Source: Elusimicrobiota bacterium
Lineage (GTDB): Bacteria; Elusimicrobiota; Elusimicrobia; UBA1565; JACRDR01
Direction: 5' to 3'
Length of the DNA stretch: 8,725 nt
Assembly: GCA_016212845.1 (NCBI GenBank)
Contig: JACRDR010000361.1
Location: 1 to 8,725, forward strand
Shown: positions 1 through 5,976 of the stretch, one piece after another
Position numbering within the stretch: the stretch's first letter is position 1
How the letters are laid out: each line of letters begins with the position of its first letter
Program-made: the position numbers and the translations under genes
The notes under the pieces: model-generated
What the model was told of the DNA's origin: nothing
What the model saw: the letters and a program-made list of their open reading frames with translations, nothing else
The model's database searches: none

Positions 1-963
1 CATCTCGGTCGCCTCTTCGATGCCGTTGCCGACCTTGCGCTTCTTGGCGGCCTCGACGATCGCTTCCGTAATGGGCTTCTCCGCGTCGCCGACGGTCACC
101 GCCACGGAGGCCGCGAGACAGCGCTGGCCCGCGCAGCCGAAGGCGGAGTCGGCCAAAATCCGAGTGGTCGTCTCCATGTCGGCGTCGGGGAGGACGACGA
201 CGGGGTTCTTGGCGCCGCCTTGGCAGAGCGCGCGCTTGCCGGCCGCGGCGGCCCGGGAGTAGACGTACTTCGCGACATTGGTCGAGCCGACGAAGCTGAC
301 GGCGCCGATCATTTTGTGGTCCAAGATGGCGTCGACCGCCTCCTTCGAGCCGTGCACGATCTGCACGACGCCCTTGGGCAGGCCGGCCTTCTCGAAGAGC
401 GCGACGATCTTTTGCATCGTCATCGGGACGCGCTCGGAGGGCTTGAGCACCACCGTGTTGCCGCACGCGACCGCGTAGGGCAAAAACCACAGCGGGATCA
501 TGGCGGGAAAGTTGAAGGGGCAGATGATGGCGACGACGCCGATCGGCTGGCGGAGCATGAACTCGTCGATGCCGCGGGCGATGTCCTCGCTGTTGTAGCC
601 CTGCATCATGGCGGGGATGCCGCAGGCGACCTCGACGTTCTCGACGCCGCGGCGGAGCTCGCCGCGCGCCTCGACGATCGTCTTGCCGCACTCGCGGACG
701 ATCGTCTTGGAGATGTCCTCGAAGTGCTCCTCGAGCAGTGCCTTTACCTTAAAGAGGACCTGGACGCGCTCGCCGGCGGGCGTGCGGCGCCAGTCGGGGT
801 AGGCGGCGAGCGCCGCGCGGGCGGCGGCGTCGACGTCGGCGGCGGGGGAAAGCGGGACCTGGGCGATCGTCTCGAGGGTGGCGGGATTGACGACGTCCGC
901 GAGTTTTCCGGCGGACGCCTTGCGCCACTCGCCGCCGATGAAGTTCGTGAGAAGTTCGGTCAT
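1..963 (-). CDS. mmsA: Methylmalonate-semialdehyde dehydrogenase (CoA-acylating), 3' end cut by window
   Basis: Converts methylmalonate semialdehyde (or malonate semialdehyde) plus CoA and NAD+ to propionyl-CoA (or acetyl-CoA), CO2 and NADH; a cytoplasmic enzyme of valine and, in some bacteria, inositol catabolism. The visible 321 residues are the N-terminal two thirds of a family usually about 490-500 aa long. Seen: a start reading MTELLTNFIGGEW; the family-typical stretch around FNFPAMIPLWFLPYAVACGN; the coenzyme-binding VLKPSE with Lys174; SFVGSTNVAKYVY; and the catalytic motif GQRC with nucleophile Cys282 preceded by Arg281. The ELGGK general-base glutamate of hydrolytic aldehyde dehydrogenases is replaced (QGGAK), as expected for the CoA-acylating branch. 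The motif is followed by Pro, where I recall His (GGAKNH) in this family. The ATG lies 1 nt past the PilZ stop with no clear Shine-Dalgarno, so translation is probably coupled. A generic aldehyde dehydrogenase is the less likely alternative. Confidence 0.93.
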   Translation of the reverse strand, partial: MTELLTNFIGGEWRKASAGKLADVVNPATLETIAQVPLSPAADVDAAARAALAAYPDWRRTPAGERVQVLFKVKALLEEHFEDISKTIVRECGKTIVEARGELRRGVENVEVACGIPAMMQGYNSEDIARGIDEFMLRQPIGVVAIICPFNFPAMIPLWFLPYAVACGNTVVLKPSERVPMTMQKIVALFEKAGLPKGVVQIVHGSKEAVDAILDHKMIGAVSFVGSTNVAKYVYSRAAAAGKRALCQGGAKNPVVVLPDADMETTTRILADSAFGCAGQRCLAASVAVTVGDAEKPITEAIVEAAKKRKVGNGIEEATEM

Positions 964-964
964 A

Positions 965-1360
965 TCAGGATTGGCCGGTCGGCGGTTTTACGCCCTTGCC
1001 GGGGAAGAAGAACTTCAGGATGCCCTTGTTGGCGGGGTGCAGCCACTTGTCGAGCAGCTTCTGCTGGTCCCACTCGCGGACGTCGATCGAGGCGCCGCAG
1101 ATGAGGTGCTTGCCGTCGGTCTTCACCCAGCAGACGACGCCTTTGCCGTCGACCCAGCCGCGGCTGGGGACGTAGAGGGCGAACTCGAACTGCTCGCCGG
1201 GCTGCATGTCGAGCGTCGTCTCGAAGGCGAGGCCGCCGAGCGAGACGTCGCGCAGGATCGCGCCGTCTCGGACCGCGGAGGCGCCGGATTTCTCCAGCAG
1301 GATGAGCGGGGCGTCCTTCTTATGACGCTGGTGCTTCCGCTTATCCGCGCCGCCGCTCAT
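965..1360 (-). CDS. Small PilZ-domain protein (predicted cyclic-di-GMP receptor)
   Basis: A 131-residue, single-domain cytoplasmic protein. Both halves of the PilZ ligand-binding signature are intact: RxxxR at Arg8-Arg12 (RKHQR) and D/NxSxxG at Asp38-Gly43 (DVSLGG). They are followed by beta-barrel-like strands (FEFALYVP, GKGVVCWVK, LICGASID). PilZ domains bind cyclic-di-GMP through these motifs, so this copy should be competent to bind. The tail from about residue 95 is charged then Gly/Pro-rich (KFFFPGKGVKPP) and I do not recognise it. The ATG directly follows the TAG stop of the upstream transporter gene (no intervening base), and its TGA is 1 nt before mmsA, placing it in the middle of a three-gene operon. 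No output domain is present, so it probably acts by binding a partner; the transporter is an obvious but untested candidate. Confidence 0.9.
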   Translation of the reverse strand: MSGGADKRKHQRHKKDAPLILLEKSGASAVRDGAILRDVSLGGLAFETTLDMQPGEQFEFALYVPSRGWVDGKGVVCWVKTDGKHLICGASIDVREWDQQKLLDKWLHPANKGILKFFFPGKGVKPPTGQS

Positions 1361-2758
1361 CTATTTCTCGTAGTAGTCGCGGACCTTGTAGCGGCCGGCT
1401 TCCCAGATGAAGATCACGCTGACGACGGCCATGAGCGCCGCGAAGAACCAGAAGAACGCCGCGCCCTCGAAGACGTTGATCTCCGAGACGTAGGCCGTGA
1501 TGAGGTTGCCCGCGAAGACGGTCAAAAACCAGAAGCTCATGATCGTGCTCTTCATGGAGCGCGGCGCCTGCGTGTAGGCGAACTCGAGGCCGGTGATCGA
1601 GACCATGATCTCGCTCATCGTCAGCAGCAGGTACGGGATGACCTGCCACGCCGCGGAGATCTTCGTGCCGTGATCGAGCGGGATCTGGATGAGCGCCGCC
1701 GCCGCGAAGGAGGTCGCCGCGATCACCATGCCGCCGGACATGCGGCGGAGCGGCGTCATTTGGAAGCCGAACTTCTCGATGGCCGGGTAGATGCCGTAGG
1801 AGAATACCGGGATCAGGCCCATGACCATGAGCGGGTTGAGCGCCGAGATTTGCGAGGCCTCGAGCTGCCAGCCCCAGACGTTGAGCTCCATCTGCTTCGC
1901 CTGGAGCACCCAGCTCGAGCCGTGCTGGTCGAAGAGCGCCCAGAAGATGGAGACGGCCGCGAACACGCGGAAGATCGCGGCCGCGGCCTCCGCGCCGTCG
2001 ACGTCCGCGGGGGAGTAGTCCTTGAGCGCCGGCTTGAAGAACCCCTCGCCTTCCTTGCGGTTCGCGCGGTTGCGCCAGGCGGACAGCACGACGGGCATGA
2101 ACCCCGCCGAGCCGGTCTCGCGCGTCGGCGGGACGTTGTGGTACTTTTCGCGGCCGAGCCAGAAGATGAAGAGCGCGAGCGCCATCAGGATGCCGGGGAT
2201 GCCGAAGGCCAGGCTGGAGCCGTACTTCGCGTACACCCACGGGATCAGCATCGTCGAGAAGAAGGAGCCGAAGTTAATCGACCAGTAGAAGAGGTCGAAC
2301 ACGTTCTTGACCAGATGCTTGTTCTTCGCGGTGAACTGGTCGCCGACGTAGGCGGAGACGCAGGGCTTGATGCCGCCCGCGCCCATCGCGATGAAGAACA
2401 GGCCGGCGTAGAGGATCGTCTTCGACTCGCCGGTGGCCAGGATGCCGTGGCCGACGCAGTAGCCGAGCGAGAGGTAGAGGATCGTCTTGTACTTGCCCCA
2501 GAGCCGGTCCGAGATGAAGGCGCCGAGAAGCGGGGTCAGGTAGCAGGCGCTGACGAAGAGGTGGTAGATCGCCTTCGAGTCGGAGGCGGCCATGGCGAGC
2601 GTCTGCACCATGAAGACGGTGAGGATCGAGCGCATGCCGTAGTAGCTGAAGCGCTCGCAGGCCTCGTTGCCGATGATGAAGGGGATCTGCGGGGGGTACT
2701 TGTCGTCGCGCGGCTCCTGCGCGGCGGGGGTCGAATCGATGGCGGCGGTAGCGGACAT
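1361..2758 (-). CDS. POT/PTR2-family proton-dependent oligopeptide transporter
   Basis: A 465-residue inner-membrane transporter of the major facilitator superfamily, predicted to import di- and tripeptides with protons. Diagnostic motifs are all present: ExxERFxYYG at residues 32-41 (Glu32, Glu35, Arg36) in helix 1; GAFISDRLWGK at 79-89; the PTR2 signature GGIKPCVSAYVGDQF at 128-142, with the helix-4 lysine Lys131; FYWSINFGS at 157-165; FWALFDQHGSSWVLQA at 272-287; and a helix-10 glutamate at SE(383). About twelve or more hydrophobic helices are visible, with a hydrophilic central loop around residues 203-262. Length fits the family. The ATG is preceded at 5 nt by GGAG. It is the first gene of the POT-PilZ-mmsA operon and has its own promoter with an operator-like palindrome just upstream. 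Exact substrate range (peptides or other small solutes) cannot be read from sequence. Confidence 0.95.
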   Translation of the reverse strand: MSATAAIDSTPAAQEPRDDKYPPQIPFIIGNEACERFSYYGMRSILTVFMVQTLAMAASDSKAIYHLFVSACYLTPLLGAFISDRLWGKYKTILYLSLGYCVGHGILATGESKTILYAGLFFIAMGAGGIKPCVSAYVGDQFTAKNKHLVKNVFDLFYWSINFGSFFSTMLIPWVYAKYGSSLAFGIPGILMALALFIFWLGREKYHNVPPTRETGSAGFMPVVLSAWRNRANRKEGEGFFKPALKDYSPADVDGAEAAAAIFRVFAAVSIFWALFDQHGSSWVLQAKQMELNVWGWQLEASQISALNPLMVMGLIPVFSYGIYPAIEKFGFQMTPLRRMSGGMVIAATSFAAAALIQIPLDHGTKISAAWQVIPYLLLTMSEIMVSITGLEFAYTQAPRSMKSTIMSFWFLTVFAGNLITAYVSEINVFEGAAFFWFFAALMAVVSVIFIWEAGRYKVRDYYEK

Positions 2759-2763
2759 GGGGG

Positions 2764-2767
2764 CTCC
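2764..2767 (-). promoter_or_regulatory. Ribosome binding site of the POT transporter gene
   Basis: Read on the minus strand, GGAG is followed by five C residues and then the ATG at 2758. The spacing is near optimal and supports this start for the transporter. Confidence 0.7.
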
Positions 2768-2789
2768 GGGAGTTGGGGTCGGGACGCGT

Positions 2790-2795
2790 ATTTTA
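2790..2795 (-). promoter_or_regulatory. Likely -10 box of the POT-PilZ-mmsA operon promoter
   Basis: Minus-strand TAAAAT matches the sigma-70 consensus TATAAT at five of six positions and sits in a short AT-rich island within very GC-rich DNA. It predicts a start of transcription near 2783 and a leader of about 25 nt carrying the GGAG ribosome site. The -35 is weak: TCATCA at 2812-2817 with a 16-nt spacer is the best candidate I see (3 of 6 matches). The pairing is inference. Confidence 0.5.
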
Positions 2796-2809
2796 CCAGT
2801 TTACTGGTA
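2794..2809. promoter_or_regulatory. Perfect 16-bp palindrome, probable repressor operator
   Basis: TACCAGTTTACTGGTA is a perfect inverted repeat: 7-bp arms (2794-2800 and 2803-2809) around a 2-bp centre. It lies about 35 bp upstream of the POT start, fills the space between the candidate -35 and -10, and overlaps the -10 by two bases. This is where a dimeric repressor (TetR- or MarR-type, for example) would block transcription. It is not a convincing terminator: on the minus strand it is followed by AAAAT and on the plus strand by GATGATG, with no T-run after either. The centre contains the TAA stop of the upstream gene. No regulator gene is in the window, so the binding protein is unknown. 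Confidence 0.6.
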
Positions 2810-3640
2810 GATGATGACGCGCGGTTTCGGTTCTAGGCCGAGCACCTGCTTCGTCGACATCATGGGCCTGTCGTTCTTGTAGAAGAGCTTGATCCCGGCG
2901 TGCTCGACCGGCTCGCGCGTGATCTCGCGGCGATAGATGTGCCGCTTGGAGGCGGGCGCGCCGTAGCCGTCCATCACGATGACGACCTGTACCCGGGGAT
3001 CGAGCCGGATCTTGTCGTAGCGCTTGAGCATGTCGTCGGTGAAGCGGTGGACGAGGAGCAGCTTCGGCGGCAGCCCCTTCTTCTCCACGAGCTCGGCGAG
3101 CTTGATGATCGCGATGTTGACGTCCTCGGCGTCGGAGGAGCCGATCCGCTGGCCGGGCCTCAGGCCCTTCTTCATGTCGAACTCGGGGTCGAGCGCGAGG
3201 TGGACGTCCGGCTTCTCGAGCCACGGGCGCAGGAACTCGATCTCGTCGATCACTTTCCCGCGGCCGACCTGGACGTCCAGGATGGATAGCCACTTGCGTT
3301 TGCGCGCCCATCCGATGACTCGATCGACGAGCTCGGAGTCCATTCGCGTTCTATAGAGGCCGTCGCGGCCGGGCTTATCCGAGGCGACGACTGCGACCAG
3401 CTCCAAGCCGGGGCGCACTTTGGACGAGGGGTCCGCCTGCTTCCAGCGGGCGGCCTCCTCGGCGAGGCGGTCCATCATCTTCTGCGGCGCGATCTCGCCG
3501 AGGATGCCCATGCGCTTCGACAGCGGGTTGCCGTAGTAGGTGACGATCAGGCTGTCGGGCAAAAGCGGCTGAGGCTTCGGCGCCTCCGTGGGGGCGCCGA
3601 GAGCCAGGGCCGCGAAAAACGTAGATAAAACCATCCGCAT
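2801..3640 (-). CDS. Secreted protein of unknown function, possibly barrel-like fold
   Basis: About 279 residues. The N-terminus (MRMVLSTFFAALALGAPTEA) resembles a Sec signal peptide, without a lipobox Cys, so the product is probably exported. I know no function. It resembles, from memory, uncharacterised secreted proteins seen in other bacteria, especially actinobacteria, that share a set of blocks found here: YYGNP (35-39), MGILGE (44-49), LDVQVGRG (121-128), LALDPEF (148-154), a QRIGSSDAEDVN block (164-175), PKLLLVHRF (192-200) and VIVMDGYG (220-227). Asp122, Asp151, Glu153, His198 and Asp224 end short hydrophobic strands, as active-site residues do in TIM-barrel hydrolases; this is inference. 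The start is uncertain: in-frame ATGs at 3649, 3640 and 3634 are all possible and none has a good Shine-Dalgarno. An upstream extension to 3880 would run through the divergent ATPase gene and is rejected. It precedes the POT operon by 42 nt on the same strand and may partly read through into it. Confidence 0.8.
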   Translation of the reverse strand: MRMVLSTFFAALALGAPTEAPKPQPLLPDSLIVTYYGNPLSKRMGILGEIAPQKMMDRLAEEAARWKQADPSSKVRPGLELVAVVASDKPGRDGLYRTRMDSELVDRVIGWARKRKWLSILDVQVGRGKVIDEIEFLRPWLEKPDVHLALDPEFDMKKGLRPGQRIGSSDAEDVNIAIIKLAELVEKKGLPPKLLLVHRFTDDMLKRYDKIRLDPRVQVVIVMDGYGAPASKRHIYRREITREPVEHAGIKLFYKNDRPMMSTKQVLGLEPKPRVIIYQ

Positions 3641-3695
3641 CCCGAACATTGTACCCGACTGGCACCCGGGCCCGCTTCCCCTTCTACTGGGGGAG
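3641..3695. promoter_or_regulatory. Divergent intergenic region (promoters for both flanking operons expected)
   Basis: Only about 55 bp separate the secreted-protein gene (minus) from the MoxR gene (plus), so both promoters must lie here or inside the neighbouring coding ends. On the minus strand TACAAT (3648-3653) resembles a -10 box and would place transcription starts at about 3640-3641, giving a nearly leaderless message; no good -35 is seen. On the plus strand no strong -10/-35 pair is evident; TAGATAAA near 3622-3629, inside the signal-peptide codons of the opposite gene, is the most AT-rich candidate. Assignments are weak. Confidence 0.35.
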
Positions 3696-4643
3696 ATGCC
3701 CTCCACGGAGGTCTCCGCCCGCGAAGTCGTGCTCAAGCTCGCCGATTCCATCGGCGGCGTCATGAAGGGCCAGGAGGCGGCGGTGCGCGGCTTGCTCGCC
3801 GCCTTCGCCGCGGGCGGCCACGTCCTGCTGGAGGACAAGCCCGGCACCGGCAAGACGACTCTGGCCAAGACGCTCGCCAAATCGCTGGGCGCGCGCTTTC
3901 ACCGGGTGCAGTTCACGCCCGACCTTTTGCCCTCCGACATCCTCGGCGTGTCGGTGTTCGATCAAAAGGAACAGCGCTTCGAGTTTCACGAGGGTCCGGT
4001 CTTCACGAACGTCCTGCTCGCCGACGAGATCAACCGCGCGTCGCCCCGCACGCAGTCGGCGCTGCTCGAGGCGATGGCCGAGAGCCAGGTCACCGTCGAC
4101 GGCAAGACGTACAAGCTGCCGGAGCTCTTCTTCGTCATCTCGACGCAGAACCCGGTCGAGTACCACGGCACCTACCCGCTGCCCGAGGCGCAGATGGACC
4201 GCTTCATGGCGCAGTTCAGCCCGGGCTACGTCGATCCCGAGGTCGAGGTGGAGATCCTCTCCGACCAGGAGCAGGGCCATCCGCTCGACGCGGTGAAGAC
4301 CTGCGCGACGGTCGCCGACGTGCTCGCGCTCCGCCGCGCCGTGCGCGAGGTGCGCATCTCCGTGGAGATCAAGCGCTACGTCGTCGAGATCGTGCGCCGG
4401 ACGCGCGGGCTCCCGCGCGTGCTGCTCGGCGCCAGCCCTCGCGCGTCCCTTTCGCTCATGAAAATGGCCCAGGCCGCCGCGCTCATCGACGGCCAGCCGT
4501 TCGTCGGGCCCGAGCAGGTGCAGGAGATGGCGGTCCCGGTCGTCGCCCACCGCCTCATGCTCGAGCCGGAGGCGCGCTTCTCCGGCCTCACCGCCGCGGG
4601 GCTCGTCGCCGAGATCCTAAAAGGACTCCCGGCGCCCGCCTGA
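3696..4643 (+). CDS. MoxR-family AAA+ ATPase
   Basis: A 315-residue cytoplasmic ATPase of the MoxR family, chaperone-like proteins that use ATP to activate or assemble partner proteins, often membrane or metal-dependent complexes. Seen: an N-terminal helix; Walker A as DKPGTGKT at 47-54 (Lys53); Walker B with the MoxR-typical extension ADEINRASPRTQSALLEAM from 109 (Asp110, Glu111); sensor 1 STQNP at 149-153; the family block GTYPLPEAQMDRFM at 158-171; and sensor 2 GASPRAS at 245-251 leading into the helical lid domain. Length is normal. This start gives the usual MoxR N-terminus. A GGGGGAG run touches the ATG directly, closer than an effective Shine-Dalgarno normally sits. First gene of the MoxR-DUF58-transglutaminase operon; the DUF58 gene begins 10 nt after its stop. 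Confidence 0.95.
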   Translation: MPSTEVSAREVVLKLADSIGGVMKGQEAAVRGLLAAFAAGGHVLLEDKPGTGKTTLAKTLAKSLGARFHRVQFTPDLLPSDILGVSVFDQKEQRFEFHEGPVFTNVLLADEINRASPRTQSALLEAMAESQVTVDGKTYKLPELFFVISTQNPVEYHGTYPLPEAQMDRFMAQFSPGYVDPEVEVEILSDQEQGHPLDAVKTCATVADVLALRRAVREVRISVEIKRYVVEIVRRTRGLPRVLLGASPRASLSLMKMAQAAALIDGQPFVGPEQVQEMAVPVVAHRLMLEPEARFSGLTAAGLVAEILKGLPAPA

Positions 4644-4647
4644 GGAG
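4643..4647 (+). promoter_or_regulatory. Ribosome binding site of the DUF58 gene, supports a GTG start
   Basis: AGGAG overlaps the last base of the MoxR stop codon and lies 6 nt before GTG at 4654. No in-frame ATG lies near this point, so the Shine-Dalgarno decides the GTG start and suggests coupling to termination of the MoxR gene. Confidence 0.7.
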
Positions 4648-4653
4648 CCGCCG

Positions 4654-5976
4654 GTGAACGACCGGCTCGTCCACTTTTTCCTCCGCGGGGGCGGACGTTT
4701 CTTCCCGTGGGTGCGGCGCCGCTTCACTCCCGTCGGCCAGACCGCGCTCGCCGGGCTCCTCGCCTCCGCGGTCTGGGGCGTCGACACGAACCAGAGCATG
4801 GCGTACCAGGGCTTCACGTTCCTGGCGTCGCTACTGCTTCTCGCCTGGGCGTGCGCCAGGCTGAGGCCGCCGAAGGTGAAGCTGTCCCGCCGCCTGCCGC
4901 GCTTCGCGACCGCCGGCGAGACGATACGCTACGGCATCGCCGTCGAGAACACGGGCGGCCGTCCGCTCCAAGGACTGATCGTTCGCGAAGAGCTCGCCGA
5001 CCCGCGCCCGAGCTACGAGGCGTTTCACGCCGCGGAAGACCCGCCGGACGCCCGGTTCGTCTGGCTCGACCGTTTCCTCGGCTACAGCCGCTGGCGGCGG
5101 CTCGTCGAGATCAAGACCGCCGGCACCGAGGAGTCGGCGGTGCCCGACCTCGCGCCCGGCGGCGAGGCGGTCGTCGACGCCGGGCTCAAGCCTCGAGTGC
5201 GAGGACGCCTCTCGCTCGAAGCCGCGGTCGTCGCCGAGCCGGAGCCGCTCGGTCTGGCGCGCGGGCTCACGGCGCGAGTGATGCCGGAGTCGATCCTCGT
5301 GCTGCCGAAGCGCTACCCGGTGCCGCGGCTCGCGCTCGAGGGGTCGCGGCGGTACCAGCCCGGCGGCGTCGCGCTCGCCGCCTCCGTCGGCGAGTCGCAG
5401 GAGTTCGTCGGCCTGCGGGACTACCGTCCGGGCGATCCGCCGCGCCGCATCCACTGGCGCAGCTGGGCCAAGACCGGCCGCCCAATCATCAAAGAGAATC
5501 AAGACGAGTACTTCGTCCGCCACGCCCTCGCGCTCGACACTTTCGGCGCCCCGGGCGAGGTGTTCGAGGAGGCGGTCTCGGTCGCGGCTTCCTTCGCCTG
5601 TTCGACGCTGACGCAGGACTCGCTGCTCGACCTGCTCTTCGTCGGCGGCGAGGCGTTCTGCGTGACCGCGGGCCGGGGCCAGGGCGGCGCCGACCGCCTG
5701 CTCGAGGTGCTCGCCACCGTGAACCCGTGCTCCGGCAGTTCCTTCGACCGGCTGGCCGCCTCCGTGCTGCGCCGTCGCGAGCAGCTGTCCGGCTGCATCC
5801 TCGTCCTCCTCGCGCTCGACGACGAGCGCCGCGCGCTCGTGCGCCGTCTGCGCGCCTCGGGCCTGCCGGTGACCGCGCTGGTCGTGCGGCCTCGGGGCGC
5901 GCGCGAGGAGCGCGAGCCGGGCGTCCTGTCGGTGGAGGGGGGCAAGATCGCCGAGGGGCTGGCGGCGCTGCGATGA
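4654..5976 (+). CDS. DUF58-domain membrane-anchored protein
   Basis: 440 residues with a GTG start. The N-terminus is basic (residues 11-25), followed by two hydrophobic stretches (about 28-45 and 52-70) that should form a membrane hairpin, then a beta-rich segment beginning LSRRLPRFATAGETIRYGIAVENTG that resembles the Ig-like region common in these proteins. The DUF58 signature is at about 246-288: GESQEFVGLRDYRPGDPPRR, then IHWRSWAKTGRP and a charged ENQDE stretch. The C-terminal third alternates hydrophobic strands with charged helices (for example CILVLLALDD at 381-390), consistent with the von Willebrand A-like fold proposed for the family. DUF58 proteins are regularly encoded between MoxR and transglutaminase genes and are thought to be MoxR partners; their biochemical role is not established. 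The stop overlaps the next start by 4 nt (ATGA), indicating coupled translation. Confidence 0.92.
   Translation: MNDRLVHFFLRGGGRFFPWVRRRFTPVGQTALAGLLASAVWGVDTNQSMAYQGFTFLASLLLLAWACARLRPPKVKLSRRLPRFATAGETIRYGIAVENTGGRPLQGLIVREELADPRPSYEAFHAAEDPPDARFVWLDRFLGYSRWRRLVEIKTAGTEESAVPDLAPGGEAVVDAGLKPRVRGRLSLEAAVVAEPEPLGLARGLTARVMPESILVLPKRYPVPRLALEGSRRYQPGGVALAASVGESQEFVGLRDYRPGDPPRRIHWRSWAKTGRPIIKENQDEYFVRHALALDTFGAPGEVFEEAVSVAASFACSTLTQDSLLDLLFVGGEAFCVTAGRGQGGADRLLEVLATVNPCSGSSFDRLAASVLRRREQLSGCILVLLALDDERRALVRRLRASGLPVTALVVRPRGAREEREPGVLSVEGGKIAEGLAALR

Noticed and set aside
2791..2812. The palindrome as a rho-independent terminator
   Set aside because: The stem is short and not GC-rich, and no T-run follows on either strand. 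Position relative to the -10 favours an operator.
878..2836. A 652-codon plus-strand open frame, rich in Arg, Asp, Glu and Gly
   Set aside because: It is antisense to the POT, PilZ and mmsA genes, all of which have unmistakable family motifs. The low-complexity composition is the usual product of reading GC-rich codons on the opposite strand.
3588..3695. An upstream GTG start for the MoxR gene at 3588
   Set aside because: The extra 36 residues would be antisense to the secreted-protein signal peptide, and the extension does not resemble a MoxR N-terminus, which begins normally at 3696.
3641..3880. An upstream extension of the secreted-protein frame to 3880
   Set aside because: It would run antisense through the start and Walker A region of the MoxR gene and would bury the signal peptide about 80 residues inside the protein.
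4707..5972. An upstream in-frame extension of the transglutaminase gene giving a 1082-residue protein
   Set aside because: The extension lies over the DUF58 coding sequence in another frame and reads as Arg/Ala-rich noise. The ATGA overlap at 5973 is the natural start.
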